Made by a program: the position numbers and the translations under genes
Assembly: GCF_000003855.2 (NCBI RefSeq)
Contig: NW_003101680.1
Location: 5,559,510 to 5,623,509 of the forward strand
Source: Blastomyces gilchristii SLH14081
Lineage: Eukaryota; Ascomycota; Eurotiomycetes; Onygenales; Ajellomycetaceae
Direction: 5' to 3'
Length of the DNA: 64,000 bases
The notes under the pieces: generated by a model
The model's database searches: none
What the model was told of the DNA's origin: nothing
Seen by the model: only the letters and a program-made list of their open reading frames with translations
Shown: piece by piece, positions 1 through 11,001 of the stretch
Layout: the number at the start of each line of letters is the position of its first letter
Numbering within the stretch: the first letter of the stretch is position 1

Positions 1-1480
1 GTGGTTCAACTTGTGATGCAAACACTGATAAAGAATCTTAACATTGAGATGAAGAATAATGAGATGACTGGTTCTTGAGATGAGAATGAGATGAAAGTGA
101 TTACTCAAGTAACTTTTACATTCACTTTATAAAAGATAATGTTTTTTGATAACACTTTTTAATATTGCTTTTTGATAATGCTTTTTGATAACACTACTGT
201 TAATTTTGAATAGATTGACTAATAATTTAAATATTACAGATTTGAAACATTGTTAATGTGATTTGTATCTTCTCTAAACAATAACAATGATTTCATGATA
301 TTCAATAAATAAACAAATCAGTCACATCACTGAATATGATACAGAATATTAAAATATGATGAAGTTCAACATATGAGATGACTGTTCAGACTCTTCAATT
401 GCATCAGATAATTGATCATTGAGTGTAACACTCTGATCAGAAAAAGATTCAGACATTGAAACTTTCTGATATAAAGTGAACTCAGTTGAAATATGTGATT
501 GATTTACTGTTTCAGTTTTATAAGATAACAAAGACAGTCTCAATCACTTGTACACTAATACTGCAGTCAGTCTGATGAGTGTATAACAGTTTATTTACTT
601 ATCTTGAGAAGCAGTTGAATCACTCAAAAAGAAATTCAGTCTGAGATAATACTATAGTGCAGGCTATTATTGCTGTAAGAGAGAAACTGGCATATTACTA
701 CAGCAAAACTGAACAATCTTTTGCAGAGTACTATACTGTAGCAGCTCTACTAGATCTCTCTTATTAAATTAACATCTACACATCTCAAGATTGAACAGAG
801 AAGGAATAAGACTTGTATGTTAAATTAGTCTGAGACTACTACAATGTCAACTATCAGAGATTTGAATGAGCAGATGTTAGAGATGTAGAGACAGTGAAAT
901 ACAATTCTCTAGTAAGTAATGATCTTTGATAACACTTCATATCACATAGAACTATAATACTAACTTTGAAACAGAACTTGCATACATTGATTGCAACTGA
1001 AAATCAGATAAAATTACATACTTATAAAACTGAATTTGACTACTATCTTCAAGATGATTCAACAAATTTACATGCTAAATCAATTCTAGAGTTATGAAAA
1101 ATTGTTAAGAGTACATATTCAACTATTGTACTGATGATGTGTGATATTCTGATAATTTCATTGACAGGGGTGAGAATGAAGTGAAAGTTCAACTCAAGTT
1201 GAGATATTTATCACTATTATCAGAGACAATTACAAGAAGAAACAATCAAGAAACTCATGATTATAAAACATGAAATTATCAGATAGTGTAATACCTCTGA
1301 TCACAGTATATCAGAGAAGTGTAGTTTTCATGAGAAAGTGAAGAATAAACTTACACAAGAATGTATTTAGTTGTTTCATGAGCATTATCAATAATCATTA
1401 CCAAATTCTGATTATATAAGCAATCACTGAATGAACTGAATGAGACTGAATTTGATCTTTAGTCTCAGTCTCATTCTGAT
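1..1480 (+). pseudogene. hAT transposase, C-terminal part, decayed
   Basis: Remains of the C-terminal half of a hAT transposase, the enzyme that cuts and pastes the element. The match to the better-preserved family copy around 59200-61000 is direct, and that copy shows the family's VNAxTSTNTLAFI and DNA(V/A)NNYT-type blocks. Stops occur throughout. Two introns are visible. One is at about 109-213, with donor GTAACT and acceptor AATAG. The other is at 912-974, with donor GTAAGT, a perfect TACTAAC branch site at 958-964 and acceptor ACAG. Both contain the motif TTTTTGATAACACT discussed in the findings. No functional protein is expected. Confidence 0.65.
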
Positions 1481-1699
1481 TTTGAAAGAATGATCATCTT
1501 TCACAGTTTATTCTGAGAAATTACTCTCATTTCACTGTTCTTGAATTAAATCTGGTCATTTTTCACACTATTTCTCTCAGAAATGGTTCATTTTCAGATT
1601 TTTTTGAGACTTGGTCCTGGTGGGACTCATGTCAAGAAATGTATGAGATCAGACCAAATGAGACCAAATGTGAAATTCATGGTCCCGGCGGCCAGTTTA
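1..1699 (+). mobile_element. hAT element copy 1, 3' part
   Basis: This stretch matches position by position the 3' part of the complete hAT at 55407-61614 (window base 1 corresponds to about 59534). It begins in the middle of the transposase gene because the window cuts it. It ends in the hAT right terminus, GGCGGCCAGTTTA, where other copies end in CAGTCTA. The terminal 100 bases keep runs of CC and GG, while the rest is strongly AT-biased. It has no SINE where the other copy carries one, so bases 1461-1472 give the empty site for that insertion. Confidence 0.8.
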
Positions 1700-2064
1700 C
1701 TCTAGCCTATCAGAGTGCTCTGTCTAGAGTCTAGATACACATCTAAACCTGCTAGTTAGATTATTTTCAAAATCATTCTCTGTATTTAAGAGAAAGCTAG
1801 GCTCTGATAACAGCTCTAGTTAGAGACTTGCTTAAGTAGTGTATAATCACTACATTAAACTTGACTCTATATTATTAGAATCTTGACAAGTGTACAGTAG
1901 AATAGTGAAACATTGACATCTCATATCAACTCTGATGAGTGTTCACAGAATCTCACTTAACTAGTGACTTGACTTACAGTAGAGAGTTCTACCTCACATC
2001 AAGTCTTACTAATTAGGCGCAGCCTTTATTACATGAGAGCTTTCATGAGTAAGAAGTGACAGAT
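1700..2064. other. unexplained stretch between hAT end and tRNA-like relic
   Basis: No coding region was recognised. It contains short inverted repeats around CTCTAG (about 1700-1730 and 1810-1830) and, at 2013-2031, a piece resembling the end of Gypsy-A LTRs (AGGCGCAGCC followed by TTACA). If the tRNA-like sequence to its right is the head of a SINE, this would be the body, but no A-rich tail or target duplication is seen. Confidence 0.3.
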
Positions 2065-2144
2065 GTCAGCAGTGGGATTTGAACTCACGCACCTCTAATG
2101 TGTGCAGTCTTAATTACCAGTCTTATCAACTGAGCCACACTGGC
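2065..2144 (-). pseudogene. tRNA-like relic with Pol III A and B boxes
   Basis: Read on the minus strand, 80 bases look like a decayed tRNA. The A-box TGGCTCAGTTG and B-box GAGTTCAAATCC are both present. The T arm folds as GTGAG/CCCAC with one mismatch that a G-to-A change would explain. The 7-base acceptor arms GCCAGTG and TGCTGAC pair at six positions if GU pairs are allowed. The anticodon arm is too long by about 8 bases and has no convincing stem, so no amino acid is assigned. It may be a relic tRNA gene or the head of a second SINE family. Confidence 0.5.
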
Positions 2145-2424
2145 GTTATCAAAAAGTGTTACTTTTTAAAAAAATTAAAAATAGTCTAAAAAAAACCTTA
2201 AAATGTCTAAAAATAGTAACCTTATACCAAGAATGTGACTAAATAAGACTAAATGAAGTCACTTTCCTATTTTTTCTAAGTCATGATTTTATTTTGAGCT
2301 CTGATGAATAGTTACTTTGCATGTTTTTTTGAGACTTAGTCTCAGTGAGATTCATGCTAAGAAAAGTATAAAATCAAATTAAATGAGACTAAATATAAAA
2401 TTTATAATCTCAGTGACCAGTTTA
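2145..2424 (-). mobile_element. hAT-derived MITE fragment
   Basis: Matches one half of the complete MITE at 41789-42294, including the AGTGTTAC block, the run of short A-rich words, and the end reading GACCAGTTTA. The other half is missing and is replaced by the tRNA-like sequence. The bases that follow (2425-2442) match the reverse-transcriptase region of Gypsy-A near 22235, so the MITE sat in a Gypsy-A copy of which only this sliver remains before LINE A. Confidence 0.7.
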
Positions 2425-2826
2425 GTTCTGCTTCTTATAGTCATTATTATTATTATTATTCTTCAATTATACATATATACAGTCAGAGACTATGATATCT
2501 ATCTGAGAACTTTTAGTTCTCAGAGTTTTTTCTATATCTATAAAGTCAACTATTATACATTTATCAATTTCAGATATGTAAAATCAGAAAATTCCAGCTC
2601 AGAATACAAAAACTGTTTATAAATTACAGTATTTCAACCCCTTCTGATACTTTGAAATTATTTGAAAATATCATAACAAAGGAAAAGAGAACATAGTCTT
2701 AAAGATAAACACATTAAATAGATAGATAGAAAAGAATAGAAAGAAAAAAATAAAGTAAAATAAAGAGAGACTGTAATGAAATAAATTATTAAAAGATAGT
2801 ATATAGCTGTTTTAACAGACTATATC

Positions 2827-5800
2827 TAATCAATTTTCATCACTTCATATTCAGATACTTCTGAATTCTGTCATTTTCTTATAGCTGCTTGAGTTTCAGA
2901 TAGAAAGTCTATTAAGTATTTAATTCCTGTCTCAGTTGAGAATAAGAACCTTATATTTAATTAATTTAAATCATACTTCTTCTTCAATCTGACTGGGAGA
3001 CTATTGTATAATACACAATGTATTATAATATACTCAGGATTTTCATTTGTATTGCAGAATGAGTATTCTGTTGAATTGAATCTATCATTAAATCTTTGTA
3101 TATAGGATTTGAAATACTCATGTTCTAGTTTCAGCTGAATTATAGATGAGAATATTTTCTTTTTACATTTAATTGAATAAGATTTTCACTTTGATTTTAT
3201 CTTAAATTTTGAATAATGTATACTCTTCTTTTATTTCTGTCAGCTTTCATTTCACTTATTTAAATAAGATTCTTTTATCTTTCTCTTTATGAAAGATCAG
3301 GACACTGTTTTTTGAATAGATCTGCTTAATTCTAAACTCTTTTTTGCTGCTGAATCAGCCAATTCATTGTCATGAATATTCATATAAGCAGGAACTCAGT
3401 GTAGATGAATTATCAGTTTTAATACTCTTCTCTTTTGTATTTTCATAACAGAATTTAAAATCTGTTCAAGATTTATTTGATTATTATGAATCTGAATATT
3501 TTTAAGTCTTTTTAAAGCAGCTTGACTATCAGAGAATATTCATATCTCTTTCAAGTTATTTTCTCTTTTATAAGATTTTATCTTAATAAGTTTGCAAGCT
3601 TTTACTATTGTAAATAGTTCAGCATCAAAGACTTCAGATTCACAGCTCAAATTTCAGAAATCTGAGATGAAATTGATATTATCTTGAGTATAAGCAATGT
3701 CTGCATCTAATCTGTTCAAACTCTCATTTTTTAAGTCATCTGAGTAAACCAGAATAGAGTCTTTTATATTAATTGTAGAGATCTTCTTCAAATACTGTTT
3801 ATATTCTCTCTCTTTAGATAGTTCACTTATTTATAAGTCTATAAGAGATTTCAGCTTTTCTCTTCAGAGAGATATCTTCTCATGATCAATTCTCTCAACA
3901 TTTAATGAAGAAAATTAATTTTTAAGCAGTGAGTATAGTCTATATAGTTGAGAGAGTATTTTCTTTGAAATATTATTCTCATTATTATTAAGAAATCTAT
4001 TTCAATTCAGTTTATTTTCTGAGTTAATTAATGAAAATGAAGAAGAGACTCTTGCTCTGATTATATGATTTGAGCTCATCTTTATAACTCTCAGAGTATA
4101 GTTTATACAGGTCTTTTCAAATCTAATAGCAGAAGAGAGAATTGAAGCTTCACTTTTTATTGCTTTAATAGAAGATAATTTGAATACTTTCAGAATTCTT
4201 CTTAAAGCTCTGTTTTGCAGACTTTGAAAGATTTCAGTGAAATTTTCTTGATTATTTCATCAAACTTAGACTTCATAATCAGCTACTGAGATAATACAGG
4301 CTATACATAACTGTCTCATACCCTGGAAGAATAGATCTCTCTCTGTATTTAATAGTCTGATTATGCTATTCAATAGTCTTTCTGTCTTGATAGTTCTTTG
4401 TTGAATATGATATTTAAAATTCAACTTGAAGTGTAATCATACTTCTAGTTATTTAATATTCAAACTGAGTTTAATCTCTTTATTCAAAAGAGTTAGACTT
4501 AGTTCTTTCTCATTAAATCTGGAAAAAAAGTAAATTAACTCAGTTTTATTCATATTAAATTAAATTAGATTGATATCTGCTTTAACAAAGATTTTCTTTA
4601 CTGCTTCTTTAATTACTTCTAAATTCTCTTTGATTATCTTTGAACTGTAGAGTAGATCAATATTATCTATATAACTTCAAAATCTTACTATTTTCATCTC
4701 TCTATTCTTGAATAGATATGCAGTGTATATTGTAAATAAAACAGATAAGATTGAAGATTCTAGTAATACTTCTGTTTTTATCTCAGTCTTATCTTATTTC
4801 CTTTCATCAAAGAATAATATTATAATTCTTTTAATCATAAAATAGTTAACTCATTTTATTAGAGAAAGTGATACTTTTAACATTTTCAAAGTTTGACTCA
4901 TCTTAGACTTTAAAACATGATTAAATGTATCTTTTATATCAATAAAAACTGCACTTGAGACCAGGCCTTCATACTTTGCTACTTGAATATCATGAATAAC
5001 TGAAAAAACAGTGTCAATTGCAGAACATTATTTTCTATCTTTCATTTATTCATTAAATAGAAGAGAATCACTAATAGAGCTTATAAAAGATAATTTAGTA
5101 GCTATTATCTTTTCTAGAATTTTTCTTAAACAGTTCAACAGAGATATTACTCTATATAACTTAGAAATTAAGGCTTTTCTATTAGATTTTGTAAGAATTA
5201 CTTCAGTAGCTTCTCTTCAGTATTTAGAATAATAATCATTTTTTAAGAGATTGAAAAAGAGCTCAAAATATTCGTTCTTCAAGTAGAAATATATATTTTG
5301 AATAATCAAGTGATTAATTGAATCAGGCCCTGCAGTAGTTTTAATTGAACTTGAGAATATAGCTGACTCTAGTTCATCTTATATAAGCTCAGATTATTCT
5401 CAGTTATTTTCATCAATATATTTATAAAATGACATATTCTTCTCTTCTAAATGTGATGAGTTTTGAAAGAGAATTCTTATAAAAGCTTAACACTTTTTCT
5501 CAAAAGAGTTTGCTGTATATGATTCATTCTGAAATTCATATTCTAAGGTTGAAAGCTTTGCTACACTTCTTGTTTTAGTATAGTTGAATGCTTTAAAAAC
5601 TTCTTTTTCTTATACTTCTTCAAGAAATCTGTTTCAGCACTCTGTTTTAGCTCTTTTAATATCTGAGAAATATTCATTTCAGATAGCTTTGAACTCTTCA
5701 TCAGATATTAAGTTATTCTTTCAATCTCTCTTAGCAGTGACTAATTATTTTCTTTTAGAAGTGATATTCTTATTTCATCAAGATTTGAAATACTTACAAG

Positions 5801-6770
5801 ACTTTTTCTTTGAAATATTTTCTCTAATACTTGTTAGAAGAATAGATGTAATTAGCTTTACTCTATTCTTAAGTATTTCATTTAAGATATCTTGACTTTG
5901 ATTTCAATAGAGCTCACTCTACTTCTCAGATTTCAGCTCTTTTACACTTTCTTCAACTGCTTTTCAATCAGCTCTTTCAAAGTTATACTGATTAGAGAGA
6001 AGAGGATTTTCACTCATTTATTTTTCACTCAGTTCAATATTAAATTGAATAATCTCATGATCTGATTCTGAGGTCTCATTTGAATTAATAAATCAGTTGT
6101 TAAGTCTTGTTTCTATTAGATTTTGTGATATAAAAGTTAGATCTATAATAGATTTCTGTTTCATGTCTTTTCTAAAGAATGTTTATTGATCAGACTTGTT
6201 AACTAAATCTATTGAATACTTAACAGTTCATTTAACTAGTTTATCTGCTCTTACTGCTCTTCTGCATTCTGAATTTCATCAGAGATGATGTGCATTGAAG
6301 TCTTCTATAATGATAGAGTTTTTTAAGAGAGTTATATTCAAAAATTCTCTGTTAATTATTCAGATATTATTATTTTCTTTCAATAACTTTTCATTATAGA
6401 TATTTATGAGTTGAATGATATCAAACTCATTCTCTTTATCTATAATATCGCTCACTAGAATATCAGAGTAAGATATGATATCAAATCTCAGATTAAATTC
6501 ATATCTTGTTCTTTTTCTCTCATAAATCACTACTCTTGATTTTATCTCAGATTTTTCAGGTAGAAAGCAGTAATAACTTGAATGAGAAATGATGTACTTT
6601 TACTCAGTATTAAAGTTTGATTCTTGAAGAAGTATAAAGTCAACTTTTTATTCAAATACAATCTGAAGATAAGAATAAATATAATTTAAGTTTCTATTCA
6701 CATTGTTTTGAATAAATCTGATTTTTGAAGAATTTTTAAACTTTTTTTATTGTTTTTGTTGTATATTCAT
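2827..6770 (-). pseudogene. LINE A ORF2: endonuclease, reverse transcriptase, RNase H (decayed)
   Basis: Start chosen at the minus-strand ATG at 6770 (M-N-I-Q-Q), shared with LINE B. Near the N terminus is an APE-type endonuclease: a Q-N-N-V-N-R start, LLQE, and DFNAHHLW around 6300. A reverse-transcriptase block reading YIDNIDLL, from a YVDD-type motif, lies near 4670. An RNase H domain around 3340-3700 ends in WVPAYMNIHDNELADSAAKK, matching the family's WVPGH...NE.AD..AK pattern. A C-terminal tail has a C...H..C pattern. In a live element this enzyme nicks DNA and copies the RNA in place. Many TGA and TAG codons fall where CGA or TGG would be expected. Confidence 0.8.
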
Positions 6771-7280
6771 ACTAAAAGAGAGTAGAAATAGAGCAGAATC
6801 TAATTACTATTATCTGATAGTAGATTATAACTGTTTTGAAAAGCAGGAATTTCAACTGCTTACATTCTTTCTAGTTTATTAACAGAGTCATTTCTCAATT
6901 CTCTAATCTTAACAGATGTTTAAGAATTCAAATTCTGTTTATATTTAGCTGAAGAATTTGAGTTTAAGACTTTAGATAATTGAGAGTTTCTTCTCTTTGA
7001 GCTTGTAGTTGTAAATTTACTGACTTGACTATTATCTTCAGTTTTAGATTGACTTTGAGCTTCTTCTTTTCTCCAGTTCTTTTGAATTCTTGAAGCAAAT
7101 ATGTATTCTTTTAAACTAGATACATGCTTTGCTTTGCAGTTAAAGTATTTAAGCAGAGTATATTAGTATAATTTCATCTCTTTTTAAGCATATTTCACAT
7201 TTATACTCACTAGTTTTGTGATCTTTAGCATAGAAACTACATTTTATATCTCTGATATAAGAGATTGCAAAGTGTTCATA

Positions 7281-7468
7281 TCTTTAGCCGGGAGGATCAC
7301 ATTCCTTCTATCCAGCGATTGGAGATTTCAAAATCACCGGGCAAACAAGGCTGTTCGCCAAAGCCGCTGTTTCTTCGTCAGGAGGGAAGAGCACTTCTGT
7401 GTCAAAACGCAATGATAATTCCAACAGCTCCGTAGCCGACAGGGCAAGCATGCTCAGCATTGTTTGTG
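7281..7468. other. normal-composition block at the edge of an assembly gap
   Basis: An abrupt change from AT-rich LINE sequence to balanced, C- and G-rich sequence with many CG pairs, running straight into 100 N. LINE B has only about 125 bases between the matching flanks (about 17545-17670), so this block is not part of the LINE. Both strands are open here; the minus strand reads smoothly through FDTEVLFPPDEETAALANS. I do not recognise the protein. It may be a misplaced contig end or a small insertion. Confidence 0.6.
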
Positions 7469-7568
7469 NNNNNNNNNNNNNNNNNNNNNNNNNNNNNNNN
7501 NNNNNNNNNNNNNNNNNNNNNNNNNNNNNNNNNNNNNNNNNNNNNNNNNNNNNNNNNNNNNNNNNNNN
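7469..7568. other. assembly gap (100 N)
   Basis: One hundred unknown bases. The round number suggests a scaffold gap of unknown true length. Confidence 0.99.
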
Positions 7569-9539
7569 GACCATTTTTCTTTCCTGATTATTTTTATATA
7601 AACTAGAACAGAGACATTTCTTCTGATTTGTCTAAATTCAACTGAATTTAGTTATACAGACTTCTTTCTCAGTTGAATAGAATTATATTCTTTTAACTCA
7701 TTTTTAAGAAGTAGTATTTCTTCCTCACAGTCAAAAATTTCAACTGAAATATTATAAAGAATGAATTTGTTTCACTTTTCATCTCTCTCAGATAAAATTG
7801 TTGTATTTAACAGAGATTCTAATGCTGATTTTCAGATATTCTTGTTTTTGATAAGAAATTCTGCCCTGAATTCAGACATTGTAGTTAGAATGATAATATT
7901 GTAGTTAGAATGATAGAGTTTTTAAAGAAAGATGACTCAATTGAAGCTATAACTGATTTTTGAACTTTAATCTCATATATTATCTGAGAAAAGAACTGCT
8001 GATTAACTTCATTTCTAATTTTGAAAATAAGATTTGAGTTCAGCTTATTCTTCTACAGAATCTCTCTATTTGAGACTTTGAGAATAAGTCTTCTATTTCT
8101 GAAGATTTGAACATTGTTCTCTTTTTACATTTTCTTCTCATCTTTCTTATGAAGAGAAGTATGAGCATTTTTTCTCTGAGTATTTTCAGAGTTTTGAGCA
8201 GATTTTAAGATAGTAGATTTAGAAACAGCAGATTCTGCTGCTTGAGTATATATTCTTTCCTGATTTAAGAAAGAAAACGATGAAGAGAAGTCAGTAATTA
8301 TACTAGAAGTTTTCAATGTTTTTTGAACTATATTTGAAATTCCAAGCTTGAACTTAATCACTTTCTGTAGTTGTCTAGCCTGAGTATGAAGAATTAACAG
8401 AACTTCTTCATTCATCTCAATCAGACACTGCTTTTCAAGAATTTTACTGACTTTTTCAAGCTCTTGTATTTCAAGAACTTGTTATTTCTCTATTTCTTCT
8501 TTCTTTCTTCTCTTCAGAATTTCAATCTCAGGAATAGCATCTGAGAAAGCATCTTTTTTCACATCAACTGAGTGTATTTTTGAACTCATTTTTCTCACTC
8601 AATGAAAAGTTGATCAGACTGTTTCAATTGAGAGATTTATCAGTCTATTTTCAATTGAAAAGTTGATCAGACTATTTCAAAAGAAGAAAGACTCTTGTGT
8701 ATAAAATATCTGATTTTTTTCACACTAGTTCAGTAACTAGATTAGATTTTTGAAGAGAATCTAATAAACTAAAATTGATTTTTAAAATAAATCAATAAAA
8801 TCTTTACAATCTCTTTCATGAGATACAGTGAGAAAAAGTATGATATTAAATAATAATAAATCAGATAATATGACAGTTTTTAGAAGAAAAACTGATAAAA
8901 AAATAAGTTAATTTTTTACAGAGAAATTGATTAAAACTATTTAATTTTATTCTAAATTATTCAATTCTTCTCACATAATAAGTATGCAACTTGAATCAGT
9001 TAATAAAAAGTATAAAAAAGAATTAAGTATTAATAAGAGCTCTTCAGTCACTGAAATAGTAATTCTTATTTAAAAGAATGTAAAATTATAATAGAAAATA
9101 ACTCTGTTTTTAATTCTTTATAAGAATATTATATAAAACTCAGAGAAAAATATCTTACTTTTTCAAGAGAAGTAAAAAACTAATTCTAAGATCTTTTTTA
9201 TTTGTATTAACTACTGTAGAAGAATGAGATAGAAACTGCTAAGATATATACTACTGTATATTCTCTATCAAGACTTTCTCTCTTCAGAGTCATAATATTA
9301 TAGAGAATATAAGTCTGTTTTTATATAATAATATAAATATTATCAGTGAGATGTAGAGAAACTGATTATTTATATCTTAAAATAGAAGACTTTATCAATA
9401 ATTATATCAATATAGAGTTAATTCTTAAATTCAATAAAAATCTAGTGTTACTGTTTTCAATCTCTTACAGAATCTACTAAATATTGAGATATTAAAACTA
9501 GATTTAATATATCTCACTATGCAGGGATTAAAGACTCAG

Positions 9540-9890
9540 TCAGATCTTGAAGTATACTGATTTTATAGTTGTTATATCTGCTGATTATGTATTAAATACT
9601 TTTAACAAGGTATCTTTTTATATCTTTCTGCTGAAGATAGACTAGGTTGAATGAGATGATATACAAGTGAGACTTGATAATAATGTCTTAGTATATCAAC
9701 AACAGATGTGAAGATTGCACTTTAGATGTGTCTGTTGATTATATACTCAATAGTATTATCAAGATATCTTTTTGTATCTTTCTGCCAGAGGTCAGTCAGA
9801 TTGAAAAGAGTGATACATGAGTGAAACTTGTCATTGATGTTTTAAAACATCAAAGATAGACAGGGTTTTCACAGAAGTTACTTCTCAGAT
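9540..9890 (-). repeat. LINE A 5' region, two related ~145 bp units
   Basis: Two imperfect copies of a unit containing CTGATTATGTATTAAATAC, then AAGGTATCTTTTT, then a TTTCTGCC block and GTGAGACTTG. They correspond to the less mutated pair in LINE B at 25986-26290. Tandem units in a LINE 5' region often act as promoter modules; that role is inferred. Confidence 0.6.
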
Positions 9891-10194
9891 ATCTTCATAA
9901 TTACAGATCAGAGGTCTTTCAAAATCAAGAAGATTAATGCATATGACTAGGTCTCTTCATCTTATAATTTATATAGCACTTTGGCCTGGGATTGTGATGT
10001 GATAAAGATGAACAGAGAATAATCCGACACAGGAGTTTCAAACAACATCTGGTTCATGTTTGACTGAATAGCTCTATCATCACACAGAGTATGCAGTCAG
10101 TGATAGAGTCAAAATACTTGTATGATTGAGAGCTTTTCAATGAATCTATCAGCGGGTTCTTATTCAAAAAATCGAGCGAGTTCGTGGTGAAGCA

Positions 10195-10287
10195 GTGGTG
10201 AAGATGAAAATGAGATAATTTAATATCTTTAATTATAATATATTAAAAAAGTATAGTTTTTATGAAAAAGTGAAAAATAAACTCATG
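10195..10287 (+). pseudogene. short hAT transposase fragment
   Basis: The stretch GTATAGTTTTTATGAAAAAG and the bases around it match the transposase region at about 1310-1345 and 60840-60885, but from a slightly different hAT copy. It is cut on the left by the LINE A 5' end and on the right by an LTR-like repeat starting TGTCAG. Confidence 0.5.
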
Positions 10288-10386
10288 TGTCAGATTCTCT
10301 CTACGGGCCGACTGCTTCTGCCTAAGCAAGGTGTTCATCAATTGCTTGGCAAATGCCTATCACATATAAAAGGCCGCACAATAGAT
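10288..10386 (+). promoter_or_regulatory. LTR-like promoter block with TATA box, copy 1
   Basis: About 100 bases starting TGTCAGATTC and ending AATAGAT are nearly repeated at 28218-28317. Both copies start at TGTCAG next to unrelated DNA, as an LTR would. A TATA box (CATATAAAAGG) is at 10363-10373. SINE copy 1 is inserted just downstream, with the last 14 bases duplicated. The right end is not defined; the LTR reading is an inference. Confidence 0.5.
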
Positions 10387-10757
10387 ATTATTATTATTAT
10401 TATTCTTTCATTATACTCATATGCAAGCGGAGCTTATGATGAGTCCTTGCATGATGTTAAATACAGGTCAAGTGTTGATTATACAGAAGGAAATACAGGT
10501 GTTGAGACCATGCCAAGATAACAAGAACATAGGAAAATACAAAGAAGTAACAATTAGATACATGTGATAATAACTTCTCAGCCCAGGAATATAGAGTGAT
10601 TCATTGAAGTGATTTTTACACCTCTGTATTTATTAGAAACCTGAGGTGCTTGAGTTCTGGATTTAATGTATTCCCTGCGGGTTTCAAACCAACGTGCCTT
10701 GGTTTCCCACACCAAGGTGCTACCGGGTGGCCGCATTAACCATTCGGCCACCGGGGC
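10387..10757 (-). mobile_element. tRNA-derived SINE, copy 1
   Basis: A 371 bp SINE on the minus strand. The head (right side) starts GCCCCGGTGGCCGAATGG and carries a Pol III A-box (TGGCCGAATGG) and B-box (GGGTTTGAAACC). The tail (left side) is an (AAT)n run preceded by TATAATGAAAG. It is flanked by a perfect 14 bp duplication, GCCGCACAATAGAT, at 373-386 and 758-771 of the 10 kb block. The uninserted site is seen at about 28302-28315. It is the most mutated of the four copies. Confidence 0.9.
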
Positions 10758-10771
10758 GCCGCACAATAGAT

Positions 10772-11001
10772 AGATCTTGAGAATCAAAAACCAACTACTA
10801 CATTATATCATCTTTATCAGATTATGTTTCTTCTTGTATATAAGAATTCACTAATTCTATCTTAAATCAAATTCTTACACTTCATGCTTAAATTAAAGAC
10901 CTAATTATATTCTGAAATACTGTATTAGTGATTCTGCAGCTGCTTACTATAAATTAAATTAAAAAGAACTCTGTTAATTTTAAAATTAATCAAGCTGTTA
11001 C
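10772..11001. other. remainder of LTR-like or leader sequence
   Basis: AT-rich sequence following the SINE duplication, up to the start of Gypsy-A copy 1. It probably continues the interrupted LTR-like repeat. No coding region, terminal motif or second repeat copy was recognised. Confidence 0.3.

Larger units (their letters stand above)
6800..8589 (-). pseudogene. LINE A ORF1, gag-like RNA-binding protein (decayed)
   Basis: The start at 8589 reads M-S-S-K-I-H-S-V-D-V-K-K, with the same start in LINE B. A charged, coiled-coil-like stretch (EILKRRKKEEIEKQQVLEIQ) comes first, then a middle region, then a cysteine-rich region around 7080-7280 matching the zinc knuckles better seen in LINE B. The middle of the cysteine region is replaced by foreign sequence and the N gap. 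In the family this protein coats the element RNA. Confidence 0.7.
2443..10194 (-). mobile_element. LINE A, Tad1/I-like non-LTR retrotransposon
   Basis: A 7.75 kb element read on the minus strand. Its 5' end is at about 10194 and its 3' end is an (AAT)n tail at 2443-2460 preceded by TATAATTGAAG. Order from 5' to 3': tandem-repeat 5' region, ORF1 (gag-like, cysteine-rich end), ORF2 (endonuclease, reverse transcriptase, RNase H). It is co-linear with LINE B (12715-26593 without the Gypsy insert). Both ORFs are full of stops. A block at 7281-7568 does not belong to the element and includes a gap of 100 N. No clear target duplication was found. Confidence 0.85.

Noticed and set aside
5011..5895. 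Plus-strand frames of 73 and 103 codons in LINE A
   Set aside because: Low-complexity shadows of minus-strand ORF2; no match to any domain pattern.
10288..10386. Reading the TGTCAG block as a riboswitch or structured RNA
   Set aside because: The repeated start, TATA box and position fit an LTR or promoter better; no conserved stems were seen between the two copies.
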